DNA of 60,676 nucleotides from Prevotella sp. UBA2711 (GCA_002354095.1 DEKX01000045.1:56469-117144), one strand, 5' to 3'. Positions 47,881-57,652 are shown, counted from the first letter of the stretch. Numbers and translations: made by a program. The notes: generated from the letters alone by a model not told the origin.

Positions 47881-49314
47881 ATGACAAGAAAGAAGAAACC
47901 ACTACCCCTGTTGGAGAATATCACCATCACCGACTTCGCTGCTGAGGGAAAAGCCTTGGCGCGAGTCGATGACATGGTGGTCTTCGTTCCTTGGGCTGTT
48001 CCAGGCGACGTTTGCGACCTGCAGGTTCGCAGAAAGAAACATAGTTTCATGGAGGCAGAGATGGCTGCTCTGCATCAGCCGAGTCCGTTACGCATAACGC
48101 CTTTCTGCCAGCACTTCGGTGTATGCGGCGGATGTAAATGGCAACAGCTTCCCTACGAAGAGCAATTGAAAATGAAGCAGCAGCAGGTATATGACCAGCT
48201 GACGCGCATCGGAAAAGTGGCGTTGCCCGAGTTCCGCCCTATTCTGGGTAGCGTGAAGACGAAAGAGTATCGTAACAAGCTCGACTTCGGTTGTGCCAAC
48301 AAGCGCTATCTGACGAAAGAGGAAATTGAACAGCTGCCACATGACGAAAGTCAAAGTCTGAAAGACCTCCCTGCTATCGGATTCCATATCACAGGAGCCT
48401 TCGACAAGATTTTGCCGATAGAGAAGTGTTGGTTGATGGACGATGTGCAGAATCAGATTCGCAACGAGATACGCGACTATGCCGTTTCCCAGCAGATGAG
48501 TTTCTTTGATCTGCGCCAGCAAGTAGGGTTGCTGCGCGACGTCATCATCCGCAATTCAAATACGGGCGAACTGATGGTTATCATCCAGTTCCACTACGAC
48601 GAAGAGGGCGACGAACAGAAGGCGCACAATTTGTTGCAGCACATAGCCGACAAATTCCCACAAATCACCTCGCTGATGTATCTGAACAACCAGAAGTGTA
48701 ACGACACCATCGGCGATCAGGAGATACTCACCTTCAAGGGCAACGACCATATCTACGAGACCATGGAAGGCTTGCGTTTCAAGGTTGGGCCGAAATCATT
48801 CTATCAGACGAATACTGAACAGGCGTATCACCTTTATTCGGTGGCAAGGGAATTTGCAGGACTTACTGGCAAGGAGATGGTTTACGACTTATATACTGGT
48901 ACGGGCACCATTGCCAACTTCGTGGCGAAACAGGCTTGCAAGGTTGTCGGTATCGAATATGTGCCTGAAGCCATCGAGGATGCCAAGATTAACTCCCAGG
49001 AGAACCACATCGAGAACACCCTGTTCTATGCCGGTGACATGAAGGATATACTGACGGACGATTTTATTGCAGAACACGGGCGCCCTGATGTCATCATCAC
49101 CGACCCTCCCCGTGCAGGGATGCATCCTGATGTCGTGAAAACTATTCTCAGAGCTGCCCCTAAGCGTATTGTCTATGTGAGTTGTAACCCTGCTACTCAG
49201 GCTCGTGACTTGCAGGACTTGGATGCCGACTATCGCGTGGATGCCGTGCAACCTGTAGATATGTTTCCACACACTCCACATGTAGAAAATGTAGTATTAT
49301 TAACGAGAAGATAA
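47881..49314 (+). CDS. rlmD: 23S rRNA (uracil-C5)-methyltransferase RlmD/RumA type
   Basis: 477 aa. N-terminal TRAM-like domain (about 10-70). Iron-sulfur cysteines in FCQHFGVCGGCKW (near 78-90) plus a fourth in IEKCWLMDD near 180. SAM motif VYDLYTGTGTIANFVAK near 340. Catalytic Cys in VYVSCNPATQARDL near 440. It methylates uracil C5 in 23S rRNA (U747 or U1939 type); Bacteroidota often carry several paralogues, so the exact target is uncertain. Starts 9 bp after uxuB. Confidence 0.88.
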   Translation: MTRKKKPLPLLENITITDFAAEGKALARVDDMVVFVPWAVPGDVCDLQVRRKKHSFMEAEMAALHQPSPLRITPFCQHFGVCGGCKWQQLPYEEQLKMKQQQVYDQLTRIGKVALPEFRPILGSVKTKEYRNKLDFGCANKRYLTKEEIEQLPHDESQSLKDLPAIGFHITGAFDKILPIEKCWLMDDVQNQIRNEIRDYAVSQQMSFFDLRQQVGLLRDVIIRNSNTGELMVIIQFHYDEEGDEQKAHNLLQHIADKFPQITSLMYLNNQKCNDTIGDQEILTFKGNDHIYETMEGLRFKVGPKSFYQTNTEQAYHLYSVAREFAGLTGKEMVYDLYTGTGTIANFVAKQACKVVGIEYVPEAIEDAKINSQENHIENTLFYAGDMKDILTDDFIAEHGRPDVIITDPPRAGMHPDVVKTILRAAPKRIVYVSCNPATQARDLQDLDADYRVDAVQPVDMFPHTPHVENVVLLTRR

Positions 49315-49322
49315 ATCAAATT

Positions 49323-50438
49323 ATGAGAAAAGTAATCCTCCTTGCCCTATTGACAATGGGCTTTACGCTGTCTGTTCATGCACAAGAGGCAGATAAGCAG
49401 AAAACCGTAATCGAACTGCCACAGTGGGTAAAAGATATTAAGATTAGCGGTTATGGTATGTTACAATACCAATTCCAGAATCCCAACGAGAAATCAGAGA
49501 ATACTTTCAACCTGCGTCTGATGCGTTTGATTATGGACGGCAAGATCAGCGACTTCGCTTGGCGGGTTCAGATGCAAGGCAGTTCTAATGCAGGTCCAGG
49601 CAATCCTACGGTTATGCTCGTTGATCTCTATGCTGAATGGCAGAAATACGAATTCTTCAAAGTGAAGGCTGGACAGTTCAAGCGTGCCTTTACCTTCGAA
49701 AATCCCACCCACCCCATCACACAAGGATGGTATTCCTATGCCAACGTCATCAACAGTCTGTCAGGTTTTGGCGACCGTTCTGGCGAGAAGGCTTCTGGTG
49801 GTCGTGATATCGGTGTGCAGATTCAGGGTGATTTCCTGAAAAATTCCGAAGGCCGCAATCTGCTGCATTATCAGATTGGTGTCTATAACGGTGAAGGTAT
49901 CAACCAGAAGGATAAAGACAATAAGAAGGATATCATCGGAGGTGTTTGGTTTATGCCCGTCAAGGGGGTGCGCATAGGTGCTTTCGGATGGACAGGTACA
50001 CGTGGTGATATGTACTGGATAGACGGTGATGGCACCCGTCACGACATCGGCAGCGTGCGCAAGAACCGCTATGCCCTCTCAGCAGAGTACGACCTGAACC
50101 AATATACCTTCCGTGCTGAGTATATTCACAGCCAGGGATGGGGAGCCACGAAGGTTGATAGCCGTGAGGTTGATTTTTCTAAAGGCGACAAAGCTGACGG
50201 TTTCTATGTTTTTGGTATCGTTCCTGTCATCAAGTCAAAACTTCATGCCAAAGCCCGTTACAACACGTATCGTCCCAGCAAGGAATGGAGTACGTCAAAA
50301 ACGATGTACGAGATTGGTTTGAACTATTTCTTCAACAAGAATATTCAAATCAATGCGGAGTATGCTTTCGTGAACGACCGCAGTCTTGCAAAGCACAACT
50401 ATAACTTTGCTGATATCCAGTTCTGCTTCAGGTTCTAA
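49323..50438 (+). CDS. Outer-membrane porin, phosphate-selective porin O/P type
   Basis: 371 aa. Signal peptide MRKVILLALLTMGFTLSVHAQ, then alternating strands of a 16-strand-like barrel: GYGMLQYQFQNP near 42, FNLRLMRLIMDGKISDFAWRVQMQG near 60, WQKYEFFKVKAGQFKRAFTFENPTHP near 100, and a C-terminal Phe (FADIQFCFRF) needed for assembly. Resembles OprO/OprP-family porins; real selectivity is unknown. Its stop codon abuts that of the convergent flippase with no gap. Confidence 0.82.
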   Translation: MRKVILLALLTMGFTLSVHAQEADKQKTVIELPQWVKDIKISGYGMLQYQFQNPNEKSENTFNLRLMRLIMDGKISDFAWRVQMQGSSNAGPGNPTVMLVDLYAEWQKYEFFKVKAGQFKRAFTFENPTHPITQGWYSYANVINSLSGFGDRSGEKASGGRDIGVQIQGDFLKNSEGRNLLHYQIGVYNGEGINQKDKDNKKDIIGGVWFMPVKGVRIGAFGWTGTRGDMYWIDGDGTRHDIGSVRKNRYALSAEYDLNQYTFRAEYIHSQGWGATKVDSREVDFSKGDKADGFYVFGIVPVIKSKLHAKARYNTYRPSKEWSTSKTMYEIGLNYFFNKNIQINAEYAFVNDRSLAKHNYNFADIQFCFRF

Positions 50439-51749
50439 CTAAAGAACACTGACACCTACCCATAAAGCCGCGCTTACAATTGTCAGTGCGGCTATTATTA
50501 TATATAAGGTACGCATGGACAAGCGATACCCAAAAGCATGATAGGCATAAAGGTGTATCATCAGGAAATCAAACACATGAGCTATCAGAATAGCAACACC
50601 AGTACCTGATACTCCCCATTTGCGATAGCCAACGATAACGAGAGGAACGAAAACCATGTAATAAGCCGATTCGCATATCAGATAGGCAACAGAGCGTCCA
50701 CGCGCCAAAGTGATATAGGCAACGGGTAGTGTGGCTGCTTTGAATACTAACGATACGGCAGCTATCTGTGCCATCATGACAATAGGCGAGAAATTCGAAC
50801 TTAACAACAGAGGAACAAGCCAGGGCAGACAAAGTATCATCAATGCCAAGAATGGAGTCACCAGCCATAAGAGCACCTCCATCTGCCTGTTCACAAGTGT
50901 ATTCGTATCTTTTGCCTCACTAACAGCTGAGAGCCGCGGATAATAGTCGTTATCCATGGCAGCGAAGACAACACCCATATACGTGACTGTCAACAGGTAG
51001 CCGGCATTATAGAGCCCCACGTCACCAAGCCCCGATTCCATTTCGAGCCATCGCCGTATAAAGAGTTCGGCACCACTGCCCACCATAGCCGCCAAAGTAA
51101 AAGCTACTCCTAAGCGCAACATCCCCACTCCATCACCAATCACCTGACGGGAGAAAGTGAAATCGGGCGCATAGAGCCGATAGCCACACCATAGCGCCGG
51201 CAACATCGAGGCAACAGCCATCAGGTTGACAACATAGACAATAGCATCCATCCCATACAGCCAATAAAGCACCACACTGATAATCATACCTGCCACAGAA
51301 CCGATAGCCTGTATAATGGCTAATGAACGAAGACGCCGAGCACCTTTCAGAATAGCCATTTCCCCACCTCCCATTATCATGAAAACAACAGAGGGAACCA
51401 GTATCCAATAACCAGCACAAACGCTTAGCAATGTACCTAACAAAGCTGCCATCATGCACCACACCCTGACGACACGTACAAAATGCAGGATTTTCTCCTC
51501 GTCACCTTCTTCAAAACAAGCAGACACATGTCGCACGGCACTCACGGAGATACCCAGCCCTGCTGTTTGTGTAAGGAAATTGGCTGTGGTTGACAAGAGC
51601 GAAGCAAGTCCCATACCTTCAGGACCAAGAAAGATAGCTGCGACTTTATTACGCGCAAGGGCTGACAGGATATTCAACCCCTGCACACTTCCAAAAACAC
51701 TCGTGTATTTTAGGATATGCCGATAACTATTGCTTCTCTCGTCGTTCAT
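50439..51749 (-). CDS. Polysaccharide flippase (Wzx/MATE-like)
   Basis: 436 aa with about 12-14 hydrophobic helices. N-terminal SVFGSVQGLNILSALARNKVAAIFLGPEGMGLASLL (about 17-52) is typical of O-antigen translocases of Bacteroidota. It would move undecaprenyl-linked sugar units across the inner membrane. It sits at the edge of a glycosyltransferase cluster, with a divergent promoter shared with the phosphoethanolamine-transferase-like gene. The exact cargo cannot be inferred. Confidence 0.85.
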   Translation of the reverse strand: MNDERSNSYRHILKYTSVFGSVQGLNILSALARNKVAAIFLGPEGMGLASLLSTTANFLTQTAGLGISVSAVRHVSACFEEGDEEKILHFVRVVRVWCMMAALLGTLLSVCAGYWILVPSVVFMIMGGGEMAILKGARRLRSLAIIQAIGSVAGMIISVVLYWLYGMDAIVYVVNLMAVASMLPALWCGYRLYAPDFTFSRQVIGDGVGMLRLGVAFTLAAMVGSGAELFIRRWLEMESGLGDVGLYNAGYLLTVTYMGVVFAAMDNDYYPRLSAVSEAKDTNTLVNRQMEVLLWLVTPFLALMILCLPWLVPLLLSSNFSPIVMMAQIAAVSLVFKAATLPVAYITLARGRSVAYLICESAYYMVFVPLVIVGYRKWGVSGTGVAILIAHVFDFLMIHLYAYHAFGYRLSMRTLYIIIAALTIVSAALWVGVSVL

Positions 51750-51766
51750 TTCTTTATTTTCTTAAC

Positions 51767-51775
51767 GCAAAAGTA
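51767..51775 (-). promoter_or_regulatory. -7 element of the flippase gene
   Basis: The minus strand reads TACTTTTGC, full match, 17 nt before the ATG at 51749. Confidence 0.65.
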
Positions 51776-51795
51776 CGAATATTATTACGATTTTA

Positions 51796-51817
51796 CAAAT
51801 AATTTCGTACCTTTGTC
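51796..51817 (+). promoter_or_regulatory. Promoter block copy 1
   Basis: 22 bp (CAAATAATTTCGTACCTTTGTC is split here as CAAATAATTTCG plus TACCTTTGTC) containing the -7 box TACCTTTGT at 51808-51816, 7 nt before the ATG at 51824. The same 22 bp recur at 53495-53516. Confidence 0.7.
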
Positions 51818-51823
51818 AAGGAT

Positions 51824-53473
51824 ATGAATAATTTAAGATATTACATCGGGAAACTATTGCAGCCCATATCCCATGAGTTGCCTTTCTTTGTTGTATTTAC
51901 GATATTGACATCGCTTCCTGGTATCATCCTATTCTGCATTCATCATCAGGACGTGCCATTAAGCATTCTTATCCAAAGAGTATTTACTTTACTTTGTATG
52001 CCGTTGTTTTGGGCATATTTGTTTTCTTTCATCTTATATCAGACAAAAAGCTTTTTATTACGAATATTCCTTTATGGAATAGTCCTTCTTTTATTGACTG
52101 TCAATTTGTTCCTCATCTGGCAATTCGGCACCATGTTGTCGCCTTGGATTTTTCTTCTTCTTTTCGAGACCAACAGCCGAGAGGCTCTTGAGTTCATACA
52201 TCGGTATATAGGCTCAACTGCATTCCTATACACTTGCCTCACACTTGTTTTCGTATGTGTCCTCATTGTGCTTGCAGAAAAGAGAAAACATAGCGTCAGA
52301 TGCAAAAACTGGCTGTTGATAGGCTCTGCCCCCTTTCATATAATCGGCTGCTATTTGACTATCCTCCTGCTTTTTTCACTAACAATACGAGATCAATATC
52401 ATTTAGAAACATGGTATGGGGGACATGGACAATACAGCACGATGAACACATTGGGTAATTTGATATATTCCATTCATCATCTCAGGATAGCTGGAAAGGA
52501 AAACGAGATAGCTGTCAGGAATTCCATCAATGCCTCAAAAGAACACTTAGAATATGCAGGAGAAGACTCATTGAATGTCATATTGATTATCGGTGAATCC
52601 TACAACAAATACCATGCAAGTATCTATGGGTACGCACTTCCTACAACACCTCATTTGGAGAAAGAGCAGAACATGGGCAACCTTTGTGTGTTCACGGATG
52701 CCGTTTCTCCTTATAACATCACGTCATTGGCTATGAAGAATATGATAAGTACGAATAGTATTTCAAAAGGGGAGGCGTGGTATGAAAACCCCGCATTCCC
52801 CATCATTTTCAAAAATGCTGGATTCCGTGTACTCTTCTGGGACAACCAAAAACCATCAGCTGACACTTCCTTCTATGATTTCTCTCTGGGTTCCTATCTG
52901 TATAATCCACAGACGATATCCCTTACTTATAGCCAATATAACCATACCACTTATCCTTACGACCATCTGTTATTCCAGTCTTTCGTTAGAGAAGCGAAGA
53001 TGGACAAACTCAATCTTTGCATTTTTCATTTAATGGGACAGCATTCTGCCGCAGGAATGCGCTTTCCTCATGAGAAGCGTTACCTGCAGTTCCACTTACA
53101 GGACATCAAACGCAGTGATTTAAATGAACAGGAACGTCAAGATATAGCCGACTATGACAATGCCACCTATTACAACGACCAAGTGATAGCAAGTGTCATT
53201 GATTATTTCAGAAGTCAAAACAGTGTCATCGTCTATCTGTCTGATCATGGAGAGGAAGTATATGACTACAGACATTTTATAGGTAGAACGCTTGAGCAGA
53301 ACAAAAGCCAAAATGCCGTCAAATACCAGTATGATATACCGATGGTGATATGGTTTTCTGAACAATACAAAAAGAACCATCCAGACATCGTAAATGCTGT
53401 GCGACACGCTGCTACGCTACACTTCGAATCGGACAACATACCCCTGCTGCTTTTTTCTTTAGCTCAAATATAA
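51824..53473 (+). CDS. Phosphoethanolamine-transferase-like membrane enzyme (sulfatase fold)
   Basis: 549 aa. Five N-terminal hydrophobic helices (to about residue 200) are followed by an alkaline-phosphatase/sulfatase-fold domain. Metal site and nucleophile: NVILIIGESYNKYHASIYGY near 250 (Glu), SPYNITSLAMKN near 300 (Thr nucleophile), and IVYLSDHGEEVYD near 470 (Asp/His). This is the EptA/CptA arrangement; such enzymes move phosphoethanolamine from phospholipid to lipid A, core sugars or other glycans on the periplasmic face. Its place next to a flippase and glycosyltransferases fits LPS or capsule decoration. Acceptor unknown. The mRNA is probably leaderless. Confidence 0.85.
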   Translation: MNNLRYYIGKLLQPISHELPFFVVFTILTSLPGIILFCIHHQDVPLSILIQRVFTLLCMPLFWAYLFSFILYQTKSFLLRIFLYGIVLLLLTVNLFLIWQFGTMLSPWIFLLLFETNSREALEFIHRYIGSTAFLYTCLTLVFVCVLIVLAEKRKHSVRCKNWLLIGSAPFHIIGCYLTILLLFSLTIRDQYHLETWYGGHGQYSTMNTLGNLIYSIHHLRIAGKENEIAVRNSINASKEHLEYAGEDSLNVILIIGESYNKYHASIYGYALPTTPHLEKEQNMGNLCVFTDAVSPYNITSLAMKNMISTNSISKGEAWYENPAFPIIFKNAGFRVLFWDNQKPSADTSFYDFSLGSYLYNPQTISLTYSQYNHTTYPYDHLLFQSFVREAKMDKLNLCIFHLMGQHSAAGMRFPHEKRYLQFHLQDIKRSDLNEQERQDIADYDNATYYNDQVIASVIDYFRSQNSVIVYLSDHGEEVYDYRHFIGRTLEQNKSQNAVKYQYDIPMVIWFSEQYKKNHPDIVNAVRHAATLHFESDNIPLLLFSLAQI

Positions 53474-53494
53474 CGAAATCATACGATAAGTTTG

Positions 53495-53516
53495 CAAATA
53501 ATTTCGTACCTTTGTC
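53495..53516 (+). promoter_or_regulatory. Promoter block copy 2
   Basis: Identical 22 bp to 51796-51817, with TACCTTTGT at 53507-53515; only 3 bases (CGC) separate the box from the ATG at 53519, the tightest spacing in the window. Confidence 0.65.
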
Positions 53517-53518
53517 GC

Positions 53519-54394
53519 ATGTTACTGTCTGTCATCATCCCCGTCTATCGTACAGAGCTGACTCTTCAGCGCTGTGTGGAGAGTGTGCTCAACCAAGATG
53601 TGGACGATATGGAAGTGATTCTGGTAGATGACGGATCGCCTGATAATTGTCCTGAGTTGTGCGACGAATGGGCAGAGAAGGACAATCATATCAAAGTAAT
53701 TCATAAGACGAATGGTGGGTTGAGTGATGCACGGAATGCGGGGATCGATGTGGCTACCGGTGACTATATCACTTTTGTTGACAGTGATGATTGGATAGCC
53801 GACCATACCTATGCTACGCTACTCCATAGCATGGACGACAATGACATATTGGAATATCCTATTGCCGACAGACTCCCATTGCAAAATCACGTATATCACG
53901 ATGCAGATACGTATTGGCTTCATAGCCAAGCCTATCTTCACACCTATGCATGGAACAAGCTATACAAGAGGAGTTTGTTTGACGATATCCGATATCCTGT
54001 CGGAAAGGTGTTTGAAGATGTCTATACTCTTCCCCTGCTCCTTCGTGCTGCTACTACCATAGCTACAACGGATAAAGGGTGCTATCACTATTGTTACAAC
54101 CCAGAAGGCATTTCAGCGAAAGCCGATGGTGACGCATTATCGATGCTGTTAGATGCTCATCTGCTAAGTGGGATGCCTATCGACGACGAGTACTATCTGC
54201 ATTTGGCAAATATCCAATCTGACGTTTTCGAACATACCCACACAGCTGCCAAACTGTCCCCAAGACGGATTGACTATCGCCATCTTCATGGAACGAAAAA
54301 AATAAAAGCAATACTGCTTAACACTTTAGGAATAAATAAGTTATGTCGAATCAGCAAATTCATACATCTGTTCAAGAGTCCCAGCCGTTGGTGA
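53519..54394 (+). CDS. Glycosyltransferase family 2
   Basis: 291 aa GT-A enzyme. The start MLLSVIIPVYRTELTL places the first beta strand at the N-terminus, so no later start is possible; a TTG at 53492 would precede the -7 box. VILVDDGSPDNCPELCDEW near 35 and NGGLSDARNAGIDVATGDYITFVDSDDW near 65-93 give the nucleotide-binding and DxD-type metal motifs. It adds a sugar to a surface glycan; donor and acceptor unknown. First of three consecutive GT2 genes. Confidence 0.88.
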   Translation: MLLSVIIPVYRTELTLQRCVESVLNQDVDDMEVILVDDGSPDNCPELCDEWAEKDNHIKVIHKTNGGLSDARNAGIDVATGDYITFVDSDDWIADHTYATLLHSMDDNDILEYPIADRLPLQNHVYHDADTYWLHSQAYLHTYAWNKLYKRSLFDDIRYPVGKVFEDVYTLPLLLRAATTIATTDKGCYHYCYNPEGISAKADGDALSMLLDAHLLSGMPIDDEYYLHLANIQSDVFEHTHTAAKLSPRRIDYRHLHGTKKIKAILLNTLGINKLCRISKFIHLFKSPSRW

Positions 54395-55338
54395 GTTTCA
54401 TCATCACCTACTACAACCAGCCCATGCAAATGCTGCAGGAATGCATTGACAGCATCTTGCAGCTCTCGTTGCGCTCCTTCGAACGGGAGATTTTGGTTAT
54501 TGACGATGGCTCTGATGTGAGCCCTGTCAACCAACTGATGAATCAGGATGAGGACGTCACCTACCTACGCCAGAAGCATAGCGGACTCAGTGCTGCACGC
54601 AATAAAGGCATAGATGTGGCTACAGGACGCTATCTCCAGTTTGTGGATGCTGACGACCGACTCATTCCTGCATCCTATGAACTCTGTCTCGACATAGTCC
54701 GTTATCAGGAAGATGTCGATATGGTGATGTTCGACTTCTCTACTACCTCACAAGTGGAAGCAATACCAGAAACCGTTTTACCCGTCATAGGCTCTGCCTA
54801 TATGCGCAACAATAATATTCATGGGTCTGCTTGCGGCTATCTGTTTAGGAAATCTATCTTAGGCGAATTGCGCTTCACTCCTTGCATTTTCCACGAGGAT
54901 GAAGAGTTTACGCCCCAACTGCTGCTAAGGGCAGAGAGTGTTTATCCCACACACCACAAGGCTTATTTTTATTTTCAACACGAAGGTACAATTACTGCCA
55001 ACCAAGATACAGAGAATGTCAACAAGCGCTTAGACGACCAAATGGGAGTTCTCCTGCGACTTCATGCACTCTGTGATAAATTGCCCCATCAGGACAAAAT
55101 GGCACTTGAAAGAAGAATTGCCCAACTGACAATGGACTATATCTACAATACCATCATGATGACAAGAAAGCAGAATGTACTTGAACGGAAGATTCATGAA
55201 CTCTATGCACACGGACTTTTCCCTCTGCCTGACGAGCATTACTCCACCAAATACACTTGGTTCCGACGCTTGACGAACAGTCGCATGGGGCGCATTATTC
55301 TAATACACACCCTACCACTGTTAAAGAAGGAAAGATGA
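54343..55338 (+). CDS. Glycosyltransferase family 2
   Basis: 331 aa. SQPLVSFIITYYNQPMQML opens the GT-A fold near residue 13, ILVIDDGSD follows near 50, and KHSGLSAARNKGIDVATG leads to LQFVDADDRLIP near 100. The C-terminal third is helical. Its first 52 nt overlap the previous gene in another frame; no later Met precedes the essential first strand, so the overlap is real. Likely the same glycan pathway as its neighbours. Confidence 0.86.
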   Translation: MSNQQIHTSVQESQPLVSFIITYYNQPMQMLQECIDSILQLSLRSFEREILVIDDGSDVSPVNQLMNQDEDVTYLRQKHSGLSAARNKGIDVATGRYLQFVDADDRLIPASYELCLDIVRYQEDVDMVMFDFSTTSQVEAIPETVLPVIGSAYMRNNNIHGSACGYLFRKSILGELRFTPCIFHEDEEFTPQLLLRAESVYPTHHKAYFYFQHEGTITANQDTENVNKRLDDQMGVLLRLHALCDKLPHQDKMALERRIAQLTMDYIYNTIMMTRKQNVLERKIHELYAHGLFPLPDEHYSTKYTWFRRLTNSRMGRIILIHTLPLLKKER

Positions 55339-56342
55339 TGCAGCCCGTGATTTCCGTTATCGTATGTACGTTCAACCAACAGGACACAATTGGTCGCACG
55401 CTGGACTCTGTCCTCATGCAGCAGTGCCATGTGCCTATCGAAATTGTTATCGGCGAAGATTGCTCTACAGACCAAACTCTTACGATTTGCCAAGACTATG
55501 TCCAGCGCTACCCCGACATAATCCGCATTTTGGCCAACGAGCATAACAAAGGTGTAGTAGACAACTACTTCGACTGCATTCTGGCATGCCGAGGCGAATA
55601 CATTGCCGACTGTGCCGGTGACGATTTCTGGACAGACCCTCTGAAGTTAGAGAAGGAGGTTAGCATCATGGAGCGTCATCCTGAAGTAACATTGGTGCAT
55701 ACCAACTGGAACTGCTACAATGAGCATACAGGCAAGATACGGCGGAGTCCGCAGAAGCCCTTCGAAGCCCCCTTCACCATAGGTAAGGAGATGCTCGAAG
55801 CCATCATCATCCAGACGAAGGTGCCTGTGATTCATCTGTGTACATCACTCTATCGCAAAAGCATCATCCGCAAAGTCTTGCTTACGGACGACTCGCTGCT
55901 GCGCAACAAGGAATACGGTTGCGAGGACCTGCAGATATGTTTCCTCATGGCACTGCGGGGCACCATCGCCTACCTGCCAGAAGTCACGCTCAACTACAGT
56001 CAGGGCGGCGAGACCATATCAAACTCTGCCAACCAACTGAAGCAATTCCATTTCACCTTGCGAGTCAGCAACCTCAGTTGGCTATTGGCACAACGTCATC
56101 ATATACACACGCATGCCACAGAGCAGTACTTCCGACAGCGCATCTTTGTTTTGGCGATGCATGCTTTTAGGGCACACGAGCCACACTTGAGAGATAAGGC
56201 CCTGGAAGCCGAGCAAGCATGGCAGTGTGGCCGACCGCCTCGAAGCAATGTGCTGTTTTACATTATGCGGCACAACACACTTTGGCGGCTCGCATTACAA
56301 GTGCGCAAAGTTGTCATCTATGCCAAGCGAGCACTATGGTGA
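55335..56342 (+). CDS. Glycosyltransferase family 2
   Basis: 335 aa. MMQPVISVIVCTFNQQDTIGR starts the GT-A fold; VIGEDCSTDQTL near 40 and EYIADCAGDDFW near 90 are the nucleotide and DxD-like metal motifs. The variant of GT2 with GEDCSTD and GDDFW is common in Bacteroidota capsule and LPS loci. The two ATGs (55335, 55338) overlap the previous stop (AGATGATG), a coupled start. Followed by 164 bp without a gene (56343-56506), where it meets the convergent GT4 gene; no clear terminator is seen there. Confidence 0.87.
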   Translation: MMQPVISVIVCTFNQQDTIGRTLDSVLMQQCHVPIEIVIGEDCSTDQTLTICQDYVQRYPDIIRILANEHNKGVVDNYFDCILACRGEYIADCAGDDFWTDPLKLEKEVSIMERHPEVTLVHTNWNCYNEHTGKIRRSPQKPFEAPFTIGKEMLEAIIIQTKVPVIHLCTSLYRKSIIRKVLLTDDSLLRNKEYGCEDLQICFLMALRGTIAYLPEVTLNYSQGGETISNSANQLKQFHFTLRVSNLSWLLAQRHHIHTHATEQYFRQRIFVLAMHAFRAHEPHLRDKALEAEQAWQCGRPPRSNVLFYIMRHNTLWRLALQVRKVVIYAKRALW

Positions 56343-56506
56343 GCAAAGCGGAGAACTTACGTACCACCACATTCCGTCAACCGCAAACAATAGTCTATAA
56401 AGTAAAATTTAGAACGCGTCCTAACACTTTATCCACCGCGTCCGAATAATTGTTGGAACGCACTCGAAAAAGTTTTCCTCTGCACTCCAGAAATAATTGA
56501 TTATTC

Positions 56507-57652
56507 TTATTTTCCGGCCACCTCGCTAAATAGCTGCCCCAATTGTCGGCCAATCACCTGGGGCGATGCAATAGCGGCCACCCGAGCTGATAGCGAAGCG
56601 CCTTCAGTCGGGGTGTTTGTCATGACAGCACGCATGGCTGCTGCCAATGCCTGTGCATCGTCAACGGGAACAATCGTACAGCCATTCAGACGCAGACATC
56701 GGGGAGTGCATTCGGTAGAGACAACGGGAATCCCCGTACTCATAGCCTCCAAAAGTACCAAAGGCTGCACCTCACTCCTGCTGGCCAGCACCAGTGCATC
56801 ACTTTCGTACAACAGCTGGCGCACCTCCTCCCGACTTATAAGTCCATGCGTGGTCATCCCTTCCGTCAACTGTGAACGGAAGTCCTTGCTGTCCGTTCCT
56901 CTGCCCGCAATAGCTAATTCCACCTGCGGATGAGCAACATGTAGCGAACGGAAGGCTTCAAACAATATATCATATCCCTTCAATGCCCAATAGTTGGCCA
57001 GACAGCAGAATCGGAAGGGGCGCCCAGTCAGCGATGCCCTTGGCTGATAGTGGTAGAAGTCTACGTCTATCGTGTTCGAAATGTACTGCCAGCGATAGTC
57101 TCGGCCAAAATAAGGTGCAATATTATCCACTTGCTCCTCCGAGACATGTATCACGCAAGCTGCTTGCCTATATGCCTCTTTCAGCAACCTTATTTGCCAC
57201 GCTGTACTCGGAGCAGGCCCGAACTCCTCTTCAAACACCTTATACGACAGGTGTTCCGTAATAAAATAAGGAATGCCATAGTCCCTGCTGATGAGCATGG
57301 CTGCATAGCCAGCCCATTTGGCACAATGGGCATGCAGGATGTCCGGCATACCGTATTTAGCCACATAATCTTTGAACATGGAGCAGACAATGCCCACCCA
57401 GTGCCTGACGTTCAGACGAACCGTCTTGGGGAGACCCCGCTGAAACGACTGATACACCATGATGCCATCCATCTCGTGCTCATAGCGTTTGGAGGGCAGA
57501 CAGCAATAGTCCTTCCATCCTACCGTCAGCCCCAACTGCACATTGCTCAATATACGCACCTCGTGGTCCAAAGCCTTCAGCGCCTTAGCTTGATCCAGAC
57601 AGAAAAGACCTCCATAGGGAGGGAAGAATGAGGGTATCTCTAATATATGCAT
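56507..57652 (-). CDS. Glycosyltransferase family 4
   Basis: 381 aa GT-B enzyme. N-terminal HILEIPSFFPPYGGLFCLDQAKAL holds the usual glycine loop; the C-terminal domain has CCLANYWALKGYDILFEAF near 212, LAIAGRGTD near 240 and the EX7E-type segment SRSEVQPLVLLEAMSTGIPVVST near 297-318. It transfers a sugar with retention of configuration, probably onto the same surface glycan made by the GT2 row opposite. It lies downstream of rpsP, separated by a terminator. Confidence 0.88.
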   Translation of the reverse strand: MHILEIPSFFPPYGGLFCLDQAKALKALDHEVRILSNVQLGLTVGWKDYCCLPSKRYEHEMDGIMVYQSFQRGLPKTVRLNVRHWVGIVCSMFKDYVAKYGMPDILHAHCAKWAGYAAMLISRDYGIPYFITEHLSYKVFEEEFGPAPSTAWQIRLLKEAYRQAACVIHVSEEQVDNIAPYFGRDYRWQYISNTIDVDFYHYQPRASLTGRPFRFCCLANYWALKGYDILFEAFRSLHVAHPQVELAIAGRGTDSKDFRSQLTEGMTTHGLISREEVRQLLYESDALVLASRSEVQPLVLLEAMSTGIPVVSTECTPRCLRLNGCTIVPVDDAQALAAAMRAVMTNTPTEGASLSARVAAIASPQVIGRQLGQLFSEVAGK

